The translations under genes were made by a program, and so were the position numbers. From positions 1,612,001-1,676,000 of the forward strand of contig NZ_CP059724.1 of assembly GCF_022369515.1 (NCBI RefSeq): a stretch of 64,000 nt of DNA. Reading direction: 5' to 3'. Under the pieces are notes generated by a model, which searched no databases, was not told the origin of the DNA, and saw nothing but the letters and a program-made list of their open reading frames with translations. Source of the DNA: Paenibacillus sp. 19GGS1-52 (GTDB taxonomy: Bacteria > Bacillota > Bacilli > Paenibacillales > Paenibacillaceae). Shown here piece after piece: positions 54,536 to 63,607 of this stretch (the stretch's first letter is position 1; every line of letters starts with the position of its first letter).

Positions 54536-55720
54536 ATGAGAGAGAAATTACTATTTATATCCGCTGAGAATCCTTTTCCACAGGATAGTGGCGGCAAATT
54601 AAGAACAGGGAATATTCTCAATATTGTACTTGCCAAATATGATGTAGATCTCTTAACCTATCGCAATAGCAGAATATCACCAACTGTGGACACAGCAGAC
54701 AGCGCTCTTACCATACACGAAGTGGATTGTACCGTAAGCTATCGCAAAGCCATGCTGCGTTCACTGTACAAAAGGCGTAATTGCTCCTATATGAGTCATG
54801 TGGATTTAGATATGAGTAGCAAGATAAGGGAGCTTTGCAATCAAACTGATTATCGTCATGTGTTTATATCCCATAGTCTGCTGGGGTACTGCATTGATAT
54901 TGTGACAAGAATTCTTCCGGAGGCCATGATCATATCAGATGCGCATAACTTCGAGAGTGGCTTATCCTTGCAACTGGCCGAGAAGAAGAAGGGTCTCGCC
55001 AAGGTTTATTTTACGATGAATGCCTGGTGGACCAAACAGGATGAACTGAAGCTTTTGAAGAGAACGGATCTGTTGCTGACAACCTCTGAGCAGGATGGCC
55101 TTTCTTTTAAGGAATTATCACCCCAAAATGCTGACAAAGTGCATGTGATTCCAAATTTTATCCGTATGGACAATTATAGATATGACAAATGCGCAACAAA
55201 GGAGGAATGGATCATTCTTCCGGGTAATATGAACTATTTTCCAAACGTCAATGCAGCGACTTATTTCTATGAGGAGATATACCCACTTATCAAAGCCCAA
55301 ATTCCGGGAATTAAGTGGTATATCGTAGGGCGGGATGTGCATCCTGATGTGGCTGCGCTGGCGGAAAAAGACAATTCGATCGTTATCACGGGTTATGTGG
55401 ATAGTGTAGCCGATTACATTCGCCGGGCCAAGGTTGTCATTGCCCCATTACGGGAAGGCAGCGGAACGCGCCTGAAGATATTGGAGGCGTGGGCCTTGAA
55501 AACACCGGTGGTATCAAGCACCAAAGGGGCCGAAGGCCTGATCTATAACCATACGGGTGATATTTTTATCGCTGATGATCCCCGGAGCTTTGCTGAAAGT
55601 GTGGTTACTTTAATGCAGGATCATGATCGAGGGGTTGTGATGGCCGACCGTGCGCATCAGACGATGCTGGCACATTATGAGGCTGAAAGCGTGCGGGATA
55701 AGCTGCTGAGTCTGGTATAG
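54536..55720 (+). CDS. GT4 family glycosyltransferase, intact paralogue
   Basis: This 394-residue GT-B enzyme has the N-terminal donor loop NPFPQDSGGKLRTGNI, the SDAHNFESGL motif with a catalytic histidine, GNMNYFPNVNAATYF, IVGRDVHPDVA and the complete EX7E-type segment REGSGTRLKILEAWALKTPVV. These are the motifs of PslH/WcaC-like GT4 enzymes. A TGGGGAG ribosome site precedes the ATG. It lies alone with its divergent copy and away from the main polysaccharide locus, so the acceptor is unknown. Confidence 0.9.
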   Translation: MREKLLFISAENPFPQDSGGKLRTGNILNIVLAKYDVDLLTYRNSRISPTVDTADSALTIHEVDCTVSYRKAMLRSLYKRRNCSYMSHVDLDMSSKIRELCNQTDYRHVFISHSLLGYCIDIVTRILPEAMIISDAHNFESGLSLQLAEKKKGLAKVYFTMNAWWTKQDELKLLKRTDLLLTTSEQDGLSFKELSPQNADKVHVIPNFIRMDNYRYDKCATKEEWIILPGNMNYFPNVNAATYFYEEIYPLIKAQIPGIKWYIVGRDVHPDVAALAEKDNSIVITGYVDSVADYIRRAKVVIAPLREGSGTRLKILEAWALKTPVVSSTKGAEGLIYNHTGDIFIADDPRSFAESVVTLMQDHDRGVVMADRAHQTMLAHYEAESVRDKLLSLV

Positions 55721-55938
55721 AGTAATGTAGGAAAAGGGATTGGTGTTTGTGACTTTTTAAGTACAAAATCTAATAAGTGATTCTTTTCTCTTATAAATCG
55801 ACAAAGTTTTTGCGGGCGATGAGTTACTATTGAACTGCATCTAAAGTTGCATAAAGGGTGGCGGGGTTCATTTCAACCTGCTTTTTTTCCTATATATACC
55901 CCTATTATAAATTTATAAAGTAACAAGGAGACAAGTTC

Positions 55939-57120
55939 ATGCGGGAAAGAATGCTGTTCCTATCAGCTAAGAATCATCAAACACAAGACCTTGAAGGAGA
56001 TATAAGGACAGGAAGATTTCTTAAGATTTTGCAGGAAAAGTATGAAATTGATCATCTGTTCTACAGGAATTCAAGTAGAGAATTGTCTGTGACTGGCGGG
56101 TCTCAATTTATCGCATATAAGGAAAGAGGAGCTCTCACTAGCCGGAGAACAAAGCTGCGTTCCCTATACAAACTGCGGGATTACGCCTATCGGAGCAGTA
56201 CTGGGAAGAATATGAGGGACAACCTAACAGATTTGTGCCGCTCAAATACATATAGCCATGTCTTTATATCGCATAGTCTGCTCCAAAACTGTATTGATAT
56301 TATCAGGCATCTGCTCCCTGAGGCAACAATTATCACGGATGCATACCGTTTCAAGGGCGGAATGTCCATTGGAGAAGCCGTTGGGAAGCGTATCTTAATC
56401 ACCCCCTACCAGAAGCTGAATGCTGCTCTGGTCCGTCGGGACGAGCGAAATCTATTGAACAAAACTGGCTTGCTGCTGGCAACCTCGGAATGGGATGCAC
56501 TCTCATTTAAGTCCTTGTCATTTGCAGATGCCAGTAAAGTGCATGTGGTGCCGCATTTCATTGATATGCATCAATACGAATATACAGAGCCTGTGCTCAA
56601 GGAGAATTCGATTGTTCTATACTGGGATATGAATACGAGCCCGGGTAAGCAAGTCGCCTTATTATTTTTCCATAAGATTTATTCGCGGATTAAGGCAAAG
56701 GTACCTGATGTACGCTGTTATATAGTCTGCCGTGAAGTACCTCCTGAGGTAGCAGAACTGGGTAAAGAAGATAATTCAATTAATATCACTGGGCCTTTGG
56801 ACAATGCTGCTGAATACATACGCAAGGCAAAGGCGGTTATTGCTCCGTTGCTGGATAACTGTGGAGCCCGAATGAGTGTGCTGGAATCCTGGGCCCTCAG
56901 AACACCAGTAGTTTCCAGCACTAAAGGTTCGGAAGGGTTAAACTGCGAGCATAACCGAAATATATTACTAGCTAGCACAGCGAAGGATGCCGTAGACAAT
57001 ATTGTGAGTCTGCTGCAGGACTCGGGGCTGGGTGGCCTAATTGCGGATCGGGCGCATCAAACGTTGCTAAAGCATTACGAGGCGAACAGTGTTCGGGCCA
57101 AAATTCTCAGTCTGGTATAA
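55939..57120 (+). CDS. GT4-like glycosyltransferase paralogue lacking active-site motifs
   Basis: This 393-residue protein aligns along its whole length with the preceding gene product, but each key motif is changed: NPFPQDSGGK to NHQTQDLEGD, DAHNFESG to DAYRFKGG, GNMNYFPN to WDMNTSPG, and EGSGTRLKILEAW to DNCGARMSVLESW. The structural core and the C-terminal SVRAKILSLV are kept. It is an open full-length frame with AAGGAG before the ATG, so it is made, but probably as a pseudoenzyme (partner or regulator) or with new specificity. Confidence 0.88.
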   Translation: MRERMLFLSAKNHQTQDLEGDIRTGRFLKILQEKYEIDHLFYRNSSRELSVTGGSQFIAYKERGALTSRRTKLRSLYKLRDYAYRSSTGKNMRDNLTDLCRSNTYSHVFISHSLLQNCIDIIRHLLPEATIITDAYRFKGGMSIGEAVGKRILITPYQKLNAALVRRDERNLLNKTGLLLATSEWDALSFKSLSFADASKVHVVPHFIDMHQYEYTEPVLKENSIVLYWDMNTSPGKQVALLFFHKIYSRIKAKVPDVRCYIVCREVPPEVAELGKEDNSINITGPLDNAAEYIRKAKAVIAPLLDNCGARMSVLESWALRTPVVSSTKGSEGLNCEHNRNILLASTAKDAVDNIVSLLQDSGLGGLIADRAHQTLLKHYEANSVRAKILSLV

Positions 57121-57216
57121 CAAAGATGAATAAACCCAATCCACATGTAAAATAGCATATCTCCCTCTTATCTATCATATATTTGCTTATAGATTAGATA
57201 AGGTGAGGTGTGGCAA

Positions 57217-58464
57217 TTGAATAACGCAAGAATGACATTTCGATTTGATGACAAGCAGGATAAGCTCAAGCCTAAAGCAGAGGATCGTAGTGGGTCAGGC
57301 AGGAGTCTGGGAACAGCAACTGATTACATCTCGGAAAGCCTACAGCAGGAATCCGGATTGCTTGAGCCTACTGGGCCTGTAGATTCAGCTTTTCGATTTG
57401 CTCAAGAAGAGCCTGTGGATGATGCTGAGACCTATTATTCAACACCTGCTGATCTCCGCAAGCCATACTTTGAGGTGAATAACCATCTTCCACTGGTACC
57501 AACAGAGTTGGAAGTTGACAGATATATTACTCAGCCGCTTGGTAATGACAGATTCTCGCAACAGCACGAGGATAATCTACCACGCGAAGATGGTTATGGA
57601 GGTTCCTATCATAGTCGCCGTCCCTCCTATTGGTGGAAGTTTGCCCTTTCTGTTGCAGGGGCTGTTGTAACTGGAGTGTTGCTTGGTTATGTGGCGTTGT
57701 CTTTTTTTAACGGAGGGAGTACGGGAACGGGGTCCGCGTCAACAACAGGTTCCACCGCTGTTCTGGAGCAGGCTGTGGGAAATACTGATTCGGCAAAAGC
57801 GGGGGCTTCCGGTGCTGCCGGTACTGAGTCCGCAGGAATGAATCGTCTCGCAGTGCAGGTGGCAGCGCAGAGCTATTACCTGCTGCAATACGGGGTATTC
57901 AGCACATCAGCAGGAGCGGAGCAGGCGCAGCAGGAGTTGCTTGATGCTGGACTGGCTGCTGCCCTGGATCCTGCAGATGGAAATCGCGTCTACGCTGGCC
58001 TGTCACCGGACCGTGAGCAGGCCAAGCTGCTGAGCAGCGGCCTGAAGAATCAGGGGATTGAGCTATATGTGAGAGAGGTTACATTACCGGCCGCAGAGCA
58101 GTTGGCTTTTGGTGGAAACGCAGAAGCTGTGAATAATTATTTCTCTATCAGCGGGCAGTTGCTTGCTGAGCTTGCCAGCCAGTCCGCTTCGTTGCTCAGT
58201 ACAGCTCCAGCAAATGCTGCTGCCGATACTTCTCACGTCAGTGATCTTCATATGCAGTGGACGGAGGCAGCTAAGACATTTGAGCAGGGCTTATCCCCTG
58301 CGGCGCAGCGAATTTGCGCAGAGTTGGAGAAGTCTATGAGCCAAGGAATCTCAGCGCTGAATGAATATAATAAGAATATGGCAAAGGGTCTTCTCTGGGA
58401 AGTGCAGGAGTCGATGATGAGCTTCCTTACCGGCCAGAGACAATTGCTGTCCACCTTAGGCTGA
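57217..58464 (+). CDS. SPOR domain membrane protein
   Basis: This 415-residue protein has a long cytoplasmic acidic part starting NNARMTFRFDDKQDK, one transmembrane helix (about residues 143-166, WWKFALSVAGAVVTG), a Ser/Gly/Thr linker and a SPOR domain (about 215-290, YYLLQYGVFSTSAGAEQAQ, ending LYVREV), which binds denuded septal glycan; a helical C-terminus follows. AGGTGAGGTG points to TTG 57217 rather than GTG 57208. It begins the division and shape block (DUF4321, maf, radC, mre, min) and probably acts at the septum or sporulation site. Confidence 0.88.
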   Translation: MNNARMTFRFDDKQDKLKPKAEDRSGSGRSLGTATDYISESLQQESGLLEPTGPVDSAFRFAQEEPVDDAETYYSTPADLRKPYFEVNNHLPLVPTELEVDRYITQPLGNDRFSQQHEDNLPREDGYGGSYHSRRPSYWWKFALSVAGAVVTGVLLGYVALSFFNGGSTGTGSASTTGSTAVLEQAVGNTDSAKAGASGAAGTESAGMNRLAVQVAAQSYYLLQYGVFSTSAGAEQAQQELLDAGLAAALDPADGNRVYAGLSPDREQAKLLSSGLKNQGIELYVREVTLPAAEQLAFGGNAEAVNNYFSISGQLLAELASQSASLLSTAPANAAADTSHVSDLHMQWTEAAKTFEQGLSPAAQRICAELEKSMSQGISALNEYNKNMAKGLLWEVQESMMSFLTGQRQLLSTLG

Positions 58465-58557
58465 GGGATTAGAATGCTACTTTCTGAAATGCTCAATTTT
58501 TTGCGCCAATATTTAGATTTCATATGTTTCATACAATAACTTCACCTTCTATTTCTC

Positions 58558-58602
58558 GAAGAAACGGGTGCCGTCCTATTTATGGACGGCACCCGTTTCT
58601 TC
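58558..58602. terminator. strong bidirectional terminator after the SPOR gene
   Basis: Perfect 19-base arms GAAGAAACGGGTGCCGTCC (58558-58576) and GGACGGCACCCGTTTCTTC (58584-58602) enclose a seven-base loop. Confidence 0.92.
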
Positions 58603-58662
58603 CTGTTTACGTTGCCTTTTATGCTTCATAAGTGGTAATCATATCCATTTTGGATTTAGCGT

Positions 58663-58691
58663 TTGTATTGAACTCCGTTTCACCGTATAAT
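58663..58691 (+). promoter_or_regulatory. sigma-A promoter before DUF4321-maf-radC
   Basis: TTGTAT (58663-58668), 17 bases, TATAAT (58686-58691). The start would be about 30 bases before the DUF4321 gene. Confidence 0.75.
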
Positions 58692-58727
58692 AATTAAGGT
58701 GTCAAAAAATGGCGAGGGACGACTGAA

Positions 58728-58973
58728 ATGAAGAAGAAAAATGTAGGAACACTGCTGTTATTTCTAATTCTGGGCTGGTTAGCCGGAGCGTGGATTGCCA
58801 AGTTGCTGCAGCCTGTAAAGGCTCTGTCTTTTCTCACAACATCAACCGTTCTAAAGTGGTCTCCGCAAGCCGATTTGGACATCATAACCTATGACATCAC
58901 TATTCATTTGAAATTGTGCATGCTTAGTCTAGCTGGTATTATTACTGCCGTATGGCTATACCGGAGACTATAA
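58728..58973 (+). CDS. DUF4321 small membrane protein
   Basis: This 81-residue protein has two hydrophobic helices (about residues 7-25 and 60-78, LLLFLILGWLAGAWIAKLL and LKLCMLSLAGIITAVWLY) and a short loop between. It matches the DUF4321 proteins that in Paenibacillus and Clostridia sit next to maf. Its function is unknown; the location suggests a link to envelope or division. GAGGG lies nine bases before the ATG. It overlaps the open frame of maf but not its chosen start. Confidence 0.88.
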   Translation: MKKKNVGTLLLFLILGWLAGAWIAKLLQPVKALSFLTTSTVLKWSPQADLDIITYDITIHLKLCMLSLAGIITAVWLYRRL

Positions 58974-59008
58974 CATTCTTTACTGATTTAGGAAGGAACG
59001 ATTATAAC

Positions 59009-59605
59009 GTGGATGTCATTATTCTCGCCTCAGGTTCACCGCGTCGTCGGGAACTGTTATCTTTGCTCGGTCTGCCCTTCGAGGTTATAACCAGTGAAGC
59101 TGATGAGAGCACACCACCAGATTGGACGCCGGAACAGATTGTATGCAATCTGGCCTTGCGTAAAGCAGAGGCGGTAATACCAGCTGTCGGTGAGCGCAAT
59201 GCAGTTATCATCGGGAGTGACACAATCGTCGTTCTGGATGATACTGTACTTGGCAAACCGGTGAATGAGCTGGACAGCAAAGCTATGCTTACTGCTCTTC
59301 AAGGCCGGAAACATAGGGTGTACACTGGTGTAGCCTGTATTGGACTGCCAGATGGTAAGACATTGGTGGATCACCGGGTAACCTCCGTAACCATGAGAGC
59401 CATGAGCGATAACGAGATCGCTGCCTACATAGCTACCGGAGAGCCCGCTGACAAGGCTGGCTCCTATGCGATACAAGGGCTTGGTGCCACCTTGGTAGAA
59501 AGAATCGCTGGCTGTTATTTTAACGTGGTCGGGCTACCATTATCACTGCTTGGCGGAATGTTGTCCGGATTTGGCATAACTGTGCTGAATCAGCAGGGAG
59601 AGTAA
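59009..59605 (+). CDS. maf: Maf family nucleotide pyrophosphatase
   Basis: This 198-residue protein hydrolyses non-canonical or pyrimidine nucleoside triphosphates to monophosphates. Seen: IILASGSPRRRELLSLLGL at the N-terminus (phosphate-binding), EADES, IIGSDTIVVLDDTVLGKP with the metal Asp, GRKHRVYTGV and DKAGSYAIQGLGA. The frame extends to 58952, but GTG 59009 after GGAAGGAACG gives the family's usual start and length. In Bacillus it lies before radC and mreB and affects septum formation when overproduced; the same order is seen here. Confidence 0.94.
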   Translation: MDVIILASGSPRRRELLSLLGLPFEVITSEADESTPPDWTPEQIVCNLALRKAEAVIPAVGERNAVIIGSDTIVVLDDTVLGKPVNELDSKAMLTALQGRKHRVYTGVACIGLPDGKTLVDHRVTSVTMRAMSDNEIAAYIATGEPADKAGSYAIQGLGATLVERIAGCYFNVVGLPLSLLGGMLSGFGITVLNQQGE

Positions 59606-59623
59606 AGGGAAGAGGGATTAGGG

Positions 59624-60313
59624 ATGGAGTCGCAATCGATTATGCTGCGAGACCTCCCCCATGAAGAACGACCTAGAGAGCGCATGATGCATTATGGGGC
59701 AGAATCATTAAGTCAAGCAGAGCTTCTTGCTATTCTGCTGCGTACGGGAACACGCCGGGAATCGGCTATTCATATTGCACAGCGAATACTTAACCAAATA
59801 GGCAGTCTTCGCCAACTGGCAGACCTTAGCATCGAAGAACTAATGACAATCAAAGGCATCGGCCCTGCCAAGGCGGTGCAACTAAAAGCTGGCATCGAAC
59901 TGGGAAGGCGCATGGCGAACTCCAGGTTGAATGAACCGGTGACCATACGTAGTCCTCAGGACGCGGCGGAGCTCCTAACCGAGCAACTGCGTTATTTGCA
60001 GAAAGAGCATTTCGTCTGCCTGTTCCTAAATACGAAGAATCATGTTGTTGCACAGGAGACGTTATCCATGGGCAGTCTCAACGCCTCAATTGTTCATCCC
60101 CGTGAGGTATTTCGGGCAGCCATCAAATGCAGCAGTGCATCTATTATATGCGCACACAATCATCCCAGTGGTGATCCGACGCCGAGTCCAGAAGATATTT
60201 CCCTGACTAAGAGATTGCTTCAGGCAGGCGAAATTGTTGGAATCGACGTACTGGATCATCTAATTATCGGAGATAGCAGTTTTGTGAGTTTGAAGGAAAA
60301 AGGCTTTATGTAA
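59624..60313 (+). CDS. radC: RadC/UPF0758 family JAB-domain protein
   Basis: This 229-residue protein has an N-terminal helix-hairpin-helix-like part (RMMHYGAESLSQAELLAILL, IKGIGPAKAVQLKA) and a C-terminal JAB1/MPN metalloprotease-like domain with the zinc motif HNHPSGDPTPSPED (His-x-His and Asp) and the upstream Glu-rich HPREVFRAAI. It was once linked to DNA repair, though later work questions that. Length and motifs are normal. AGAGGGATTAGGG precedes the ATG. Confidence 0.95.
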   Translation: MESQSIMLRDLPHEERPRERMMHYGAESLSQAELLAILLRTGTRRESAIHIAQRILNQIGSLRQLADLSIEELMTIKGIGPAKAVQLKAGIELGRRMANSRLNEPVTIRSPQDAAELLTEQLRYLQKEHFVCLFLNTKNHVVAQETLSMGSLNASIVHPREVFRAAIKCSSASIICAHNHPSGDPTPSPEDISLTKRLLQAGEIVGIDVLDHLIIGDSSFVSLKEKGFM

Positions 60314-60352
60314 TAAAATCGCATAGATTCACTAGGAAAAGGAGAATACAGC

Positions 60353-61390
60353 ATGTTTGGTGGTTTTACGAAAGACTTAGGAATTGACCTTGGGACGGCG
60401 AATACGCTCGTCTATGTACGCGGCAAGGGTATTGTTGTTAGAGAACCTTCCGTGGTGGCCATTAATACAGATACCAAAACGATAGAAGCCGTAGGCGAAT
60501 CCGCCAAGAAAATGATAGGTCGCACACCGGGGAATATTCGGGCTATTCGTCCGATGAAAGACGGGGTTATTGCCGATTTTGATACAACGGCTACTATGAT
60601 TAAATATTTTATCCGTCAAGCACAGAAGCAGCGTTCAATGTTCCAACGCCATCCGAACGTAATGGTCTGTGTTCCTTCCGGCATTACTGCTGTTGAGCAG
60701 CGGGCCGTTGAGGATGCAACCAAGCAAGCCGGAGCACGTGAAGCTTACATTATCGAGGAACCTTTTGCCGCAGCTATTGGTGCTGACCTGCCAGTATGGG
60801 AGCCAACCGGAAGTATGGTTGTTGACATCGGCGGAGGTACGACTGAAGTAGCCGTAATTTCACTCGGAGGTATTGTGACTAGCCGTTCTGTACGTGTGGC
60901 GGGTGACGAGGCAGATGAAGCCATCATCCAGTACATCAAGCGCCAATATAACCTGATGATCGGTGAACGGACCTCAGAGCAGTTGAAGATGGACGTGGGT
61001 TCTGCCCTACCACTTGAGAAGGCTGAAACGATGGAAATTCGTGGTCGCGATCTCGTGACAGGTCTCCCAAAGACACTAACCATTACTTCTGATGAGATTT
61101 GTGAAGCGTTGGGGGATACGGTGAATGCTATTGTTGAAGCCGTCAAAGTAACGCTGGAGAAATGCCCGCCGGAACTGGCCGCTGATATTATGGACCGTGG
61201 TATTGTATTGACCGGTGGAGGTGCGCTGTTGCGCAACCTGGATAAACTGCTTGCACGAGAAACCGGTATGCCGGTAATTGTCGCCGAGAATCCGCTTGAC
61301 TGCGTAGCTATTGGCACAGGCAAGGCACTTGAGAACATTCACTTGTTCAAGAGCCGCAGTAGCTCAAGTCTTCGCTCCAAGCGATATTAA
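60353..61390 (+). CDS. mreB: rod shape-determining protein MreB
   Basis: This 345-residue bacterial actin forms membrane filaments that guide lateral wall synthesis. Seen: the phosphate-1 loop [32 protein letters not shown], the phosphate-2 loop [19 protein letters not shown] and the adenosine motif [17 protein letters not shown]. It is full length with the normal family pattern. AAAGGAG lies eight bases before the ATG. It opens the mreBCD-minCD operon. Confidence 0.98.
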   Translation: MFGGFTKDLGIDLGTANTLVYVRGKGIVVREPSVVAINTDTKTIEAVGESAKKMIGRTPGNIRAIRPMKDGVIADFDTTATMIKYFIRQAQKQRSMFQRHPNVMVCVPSGITAVEQRAVEDATKQAGAREAYIIEEPFAAAIGADLPVWEPTGSMVVDIGGGTTEVAVISLGGIVTSRSVRVAGDEADEAIIQYIKRQYNLMIGERTSEQLKMDVGSALPLEKAETMEIRGRDLVTGLPKTLTITSDEICEALGDTVNAIVEAVKVTLEKCPPELAADIMDRGIVLTGGGALLRNLDKLLARETGMPVIVAENPLDCVAIGTGKALENIHLFKSRSSSSLRSKRY

Positions 61391-61446
61391 GCCTGAACCA
61401 CTTGTGAATGTCAACCCCTGTTATGGGAGAAATACGTTGTTAGAGG

Positions 61447-62325
61447 GTGTTGAAACTGTTTAAACTCTTAAGCAATAAACGTTTGTTTATATTATTGTTT
61501 ACATTGGTACTGTTTATTGTGGTGATGGGCTTTAGCTTGGGAACAAGAAAAGCTTTGTCCTGGCCGGAGAATTTTCTCAGAGATACGACTGGTTTCGTGC
61601 AAAGTGTATTCTACAAGCCCGCTGGATATGTAGCGGGCTTGTTTGAAGATATCGGAAATCTTCACGATCTCGCCAAAGAGAATGAGAGTCTCAAAATAAC
61701 GGTCGCCCAATATACACGTGATAAAGCTACGTATAACTTTATTCAAGCGGAGAATGAACAACTAAAGAAACAGCTCGAATTCACCAAAGCACAGAAGGAA
61801 AAATATGATTATGAGTATCATATCGCCCAAGTAGTCAGTCTGACTACTGAGCCAAGCAACAGTTCGCTGGTAATCGATCTCGGTTCCAAAGATGGCGTTA
61901 AGACTAATATGTCCGTGATATCTGTAGAGGGTCTGGTTGGTGTTATTAGTGAGGTCAGCAATTTCACCTCGACGGTTAAGCTGATGACCATGATGGATAG
62001 TAATGATCCGAACTCTCAGCCGGCAATAGCTGCTACGGCTATAGGAAAAGAGAATTCCACCTTCGGTATGATTCAAAGCTATAATCAGGAAACCAAACGA
62101 CTTCAGATGGATAAAATCCCTCCAGGTGATCCCATTGCTGTGGGGGACACCATTGTTTCCTCCGGTATCGGTGGCTTGTATCCACGCGGTCTGATTATCG
62201 GTACTGTAGATAGCGTTGCAGTGGGAGAGTTCGGATTAACCTCTACCGCAATCATTAAGCCTAAAGCCGAATTTGAGGACTGGAAGCAGCTGATTGTTGT
62301 ATATACAGAGGAGCGTACAGAATAG
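61447..62325 (+). CDS. mreC: rod shape-determining protein MreC
   Basis: This 292-residue bitopic protein has one N-terminal helix (about residues 10-30), a coiled coil (about 65-110) and the two-barrel MreC domain (AQVVSLTTEPSNSSLVIDLG, MMDSNDPNSQPAIA, VGDTIVSSGIGGLYPRGL). It links MreB and MreD to penicillin-binding proteins. The start is a GTG at 61447 with only a poorly placed ribosome site (GGGAG 16 or more bases upstream); the next codon TTG is an alternative. Its stop overlaps the mreD start. Confidence 0.95.
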   Translation: MLKLFKLLSNKRLFILLFTLVLFIVVMGFSLGTRKALSWPENFLRDTTGFVQSVFYKPAGYVAGLFEDIGNLHDLAKENESLKITVAQYTRDKATYNFIQAENEQLKKQLEFTKAQKEKYDYEYHIAQVVSLTTEPSNSSLVIDLGSKDGVKTNMSVISVEGLVGVISEVSNFTSTVKLMTMMDSNDPNSQPAIAATAIGKENSTFGMIQSYNQETKRLQMDKIPPGDPIAVGDTIVSSGIGGLYPRGLIIGTVDSVAVGEFGLTSTAIIKPKAEFEDWKQLIVVYTEERTE

Positions 62326-62858
62326 TGAATATGCGGAGAAGACCCTTTCTTATTCTACTGTTGTTCCTCCTGTTTATTCTGCAGGGGACGATTCTTCCTT
62401 GGCTGTTACCGAATGTCTGGGAGATGCGGATCATTCCGAATCTGTTCTTTATTGTTATACTATTCGTAACCGTTTATCATCATCGCCATACTGCCCTGCT
62501 ATTGGGCTTATCCTTTGGGATGCTGCATGATGTCATTTTTTACGGCAGAATTATTGGAGCTCATTCTTTTGCAATGGGCTTATCTGCTTATTTGATTGGC
62601 CTGATCTTTCAAATTCCACGCGCACCACTTCCGCTTATGATGACTGTGGTTCTACTAGGGAGCCTGCTGGAAGACAGTATGCTATTTGCAATCTATAGTG
62701 TATTTAATCTCAACAATGAACCATACAGCTGGGCGTTATTAAATCATATGTTGCCTACGATGTTGTTTCATTTCGCGTTTGCCTTGCTCCTCTATATTCC
62801 GCTCCGGCGCCAGCTTGAGCTACTGAAGAAAGAGACGCGCAAAGAAGAAACCCTATGA
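62325..62858 (+). CDS. mreD: rod shape-determining protein MreD
   Basis: This 177-residue membrane protein has about five to six helices. Seen: RRPFLILLLFLLFILQGTI, LFFIVILFVTVYHHRHTALLLG, GMLHDVIFYGRIIGAHSF and the final basic RRQLELLKKETRKEE. It completes the MreBCD elongation complex. GTG 62325 overlaps the mreC stop and has GAGGAG 11 bases upstream; ATG 62331 is the alternative. Confidence 0.93.
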   Translation: MNMRRRPFLILLLFLLFILQGTILPWLLPNVWEMRIIPNLFFIVILFVTVYHHRHTALLLGLSFGMLHDVIFYGRIIGAHSFAMGLSAYLIGLIFQIPRAPLPLMMTVVLLGSLLEDSMLFAIYSVFNLNNEPYSWALLNHMLPTMLFHFAFALLLYIPLRRQLELLKKETRKEETL

Positions 62859-62939
62859 AGCGACTTGTATTTTCTTATGGAGTAAAGCAGGAACTTGAGG
62901 GGCTCGGCACGAATGAATGAGGATAGGGGGACTAAGCAG

Positions 62940-63602
62940 ATGACAGTGAAATCCAAGCATGTAAGGATTAAAGGCATCAAGGACGGCCTGGTATTCCTGC
63001 TAGACGACAAATGTCCCTTTGAAGATCTTCTGAGCGAGCTTCGTTTCAAGTTGGAACACAGCCATCAAAATATTTTGACAGGACCGATTATACATGTGGA
63101 CATTAAGCTGGGTAACCGTTCCGTAACTGAGCAAGAGAAGGAAGCAGTGCTGGAGATTCTGAAGGGGCAAGGCAATTTGTTGATCCGCTCCGTCGAGGCG
63201 CTAGAGGAACCTGGCAGCACCGACGATTCTGAAGCGCTGTTTCTGATGAGTGGTATGTTGCGTTCCGGTCAGGTGCTGCATCATCAAGGTAATCTATTAT
63301 TTCTTGGCGATGTAAACCCAGGAGGTACGATTACCTGTTCAGGTGATATTTATATTCTAGGTGCACTTAGAGGTATGGCTCATGCGGGTGTGGACGGTAA
63401 TGTAGAGGCTATTATTGCCGCTTCACATCTGTCCCCGACCCAACTGCGGATTGCAGATATTATCAGCAGACCTCCAGACGAATGGGGTACCCGAGAGAGC
63501 ACCATGGAATTTGCATATTTATCGAAGGGTGCTATGCAGATCGACAAGATTCATAATATAGTCAAGTTACGTCAGGGTTTAAATGTGTTTAAAGGGGTGT
63601 AG
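62940..63602 (+). CDS. minC: septum site-determining protein MinC
   Basis: This 220-residue FtsZ inhibitor prevents division at the poles. Seen: an N-terminal domain starting MTVKSKHVRIKGIKDGL, and a C-terminal beta-helix domain with RSGQVLHHQGNLLFLGDVNP, GGTITCSGDIYILGALRGMAHAG, which binds MinD. The frame is open to TTG 62895 with an ATG at 62913; GGGGG at 62926-62930 and the usual MTVK start favour ATG 62940. It ends five bases before minD. Confidence 0.94.
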   Translation: MTVKSKHVRIKGIKDGLVFLLDDKCPFEDLLSELRFKLEHSHQNILTGPIIHVDIKLGNRSVTEQEKEAVLEILKGQGNLLIRSVEALEEPGSTDDSEALFLMSGMLRSGQVLHHQGNLLFLGDVNPGGTITCSGDIYILGALRGMAHAGVDGNVEAIIAASHLSPTQLRIADIISRPPDEWGTRESTMEFAYLSKGAMQIDKIHNIVKLRQGLNVFKGV

Positions 63603-63607
63603 CCTCC

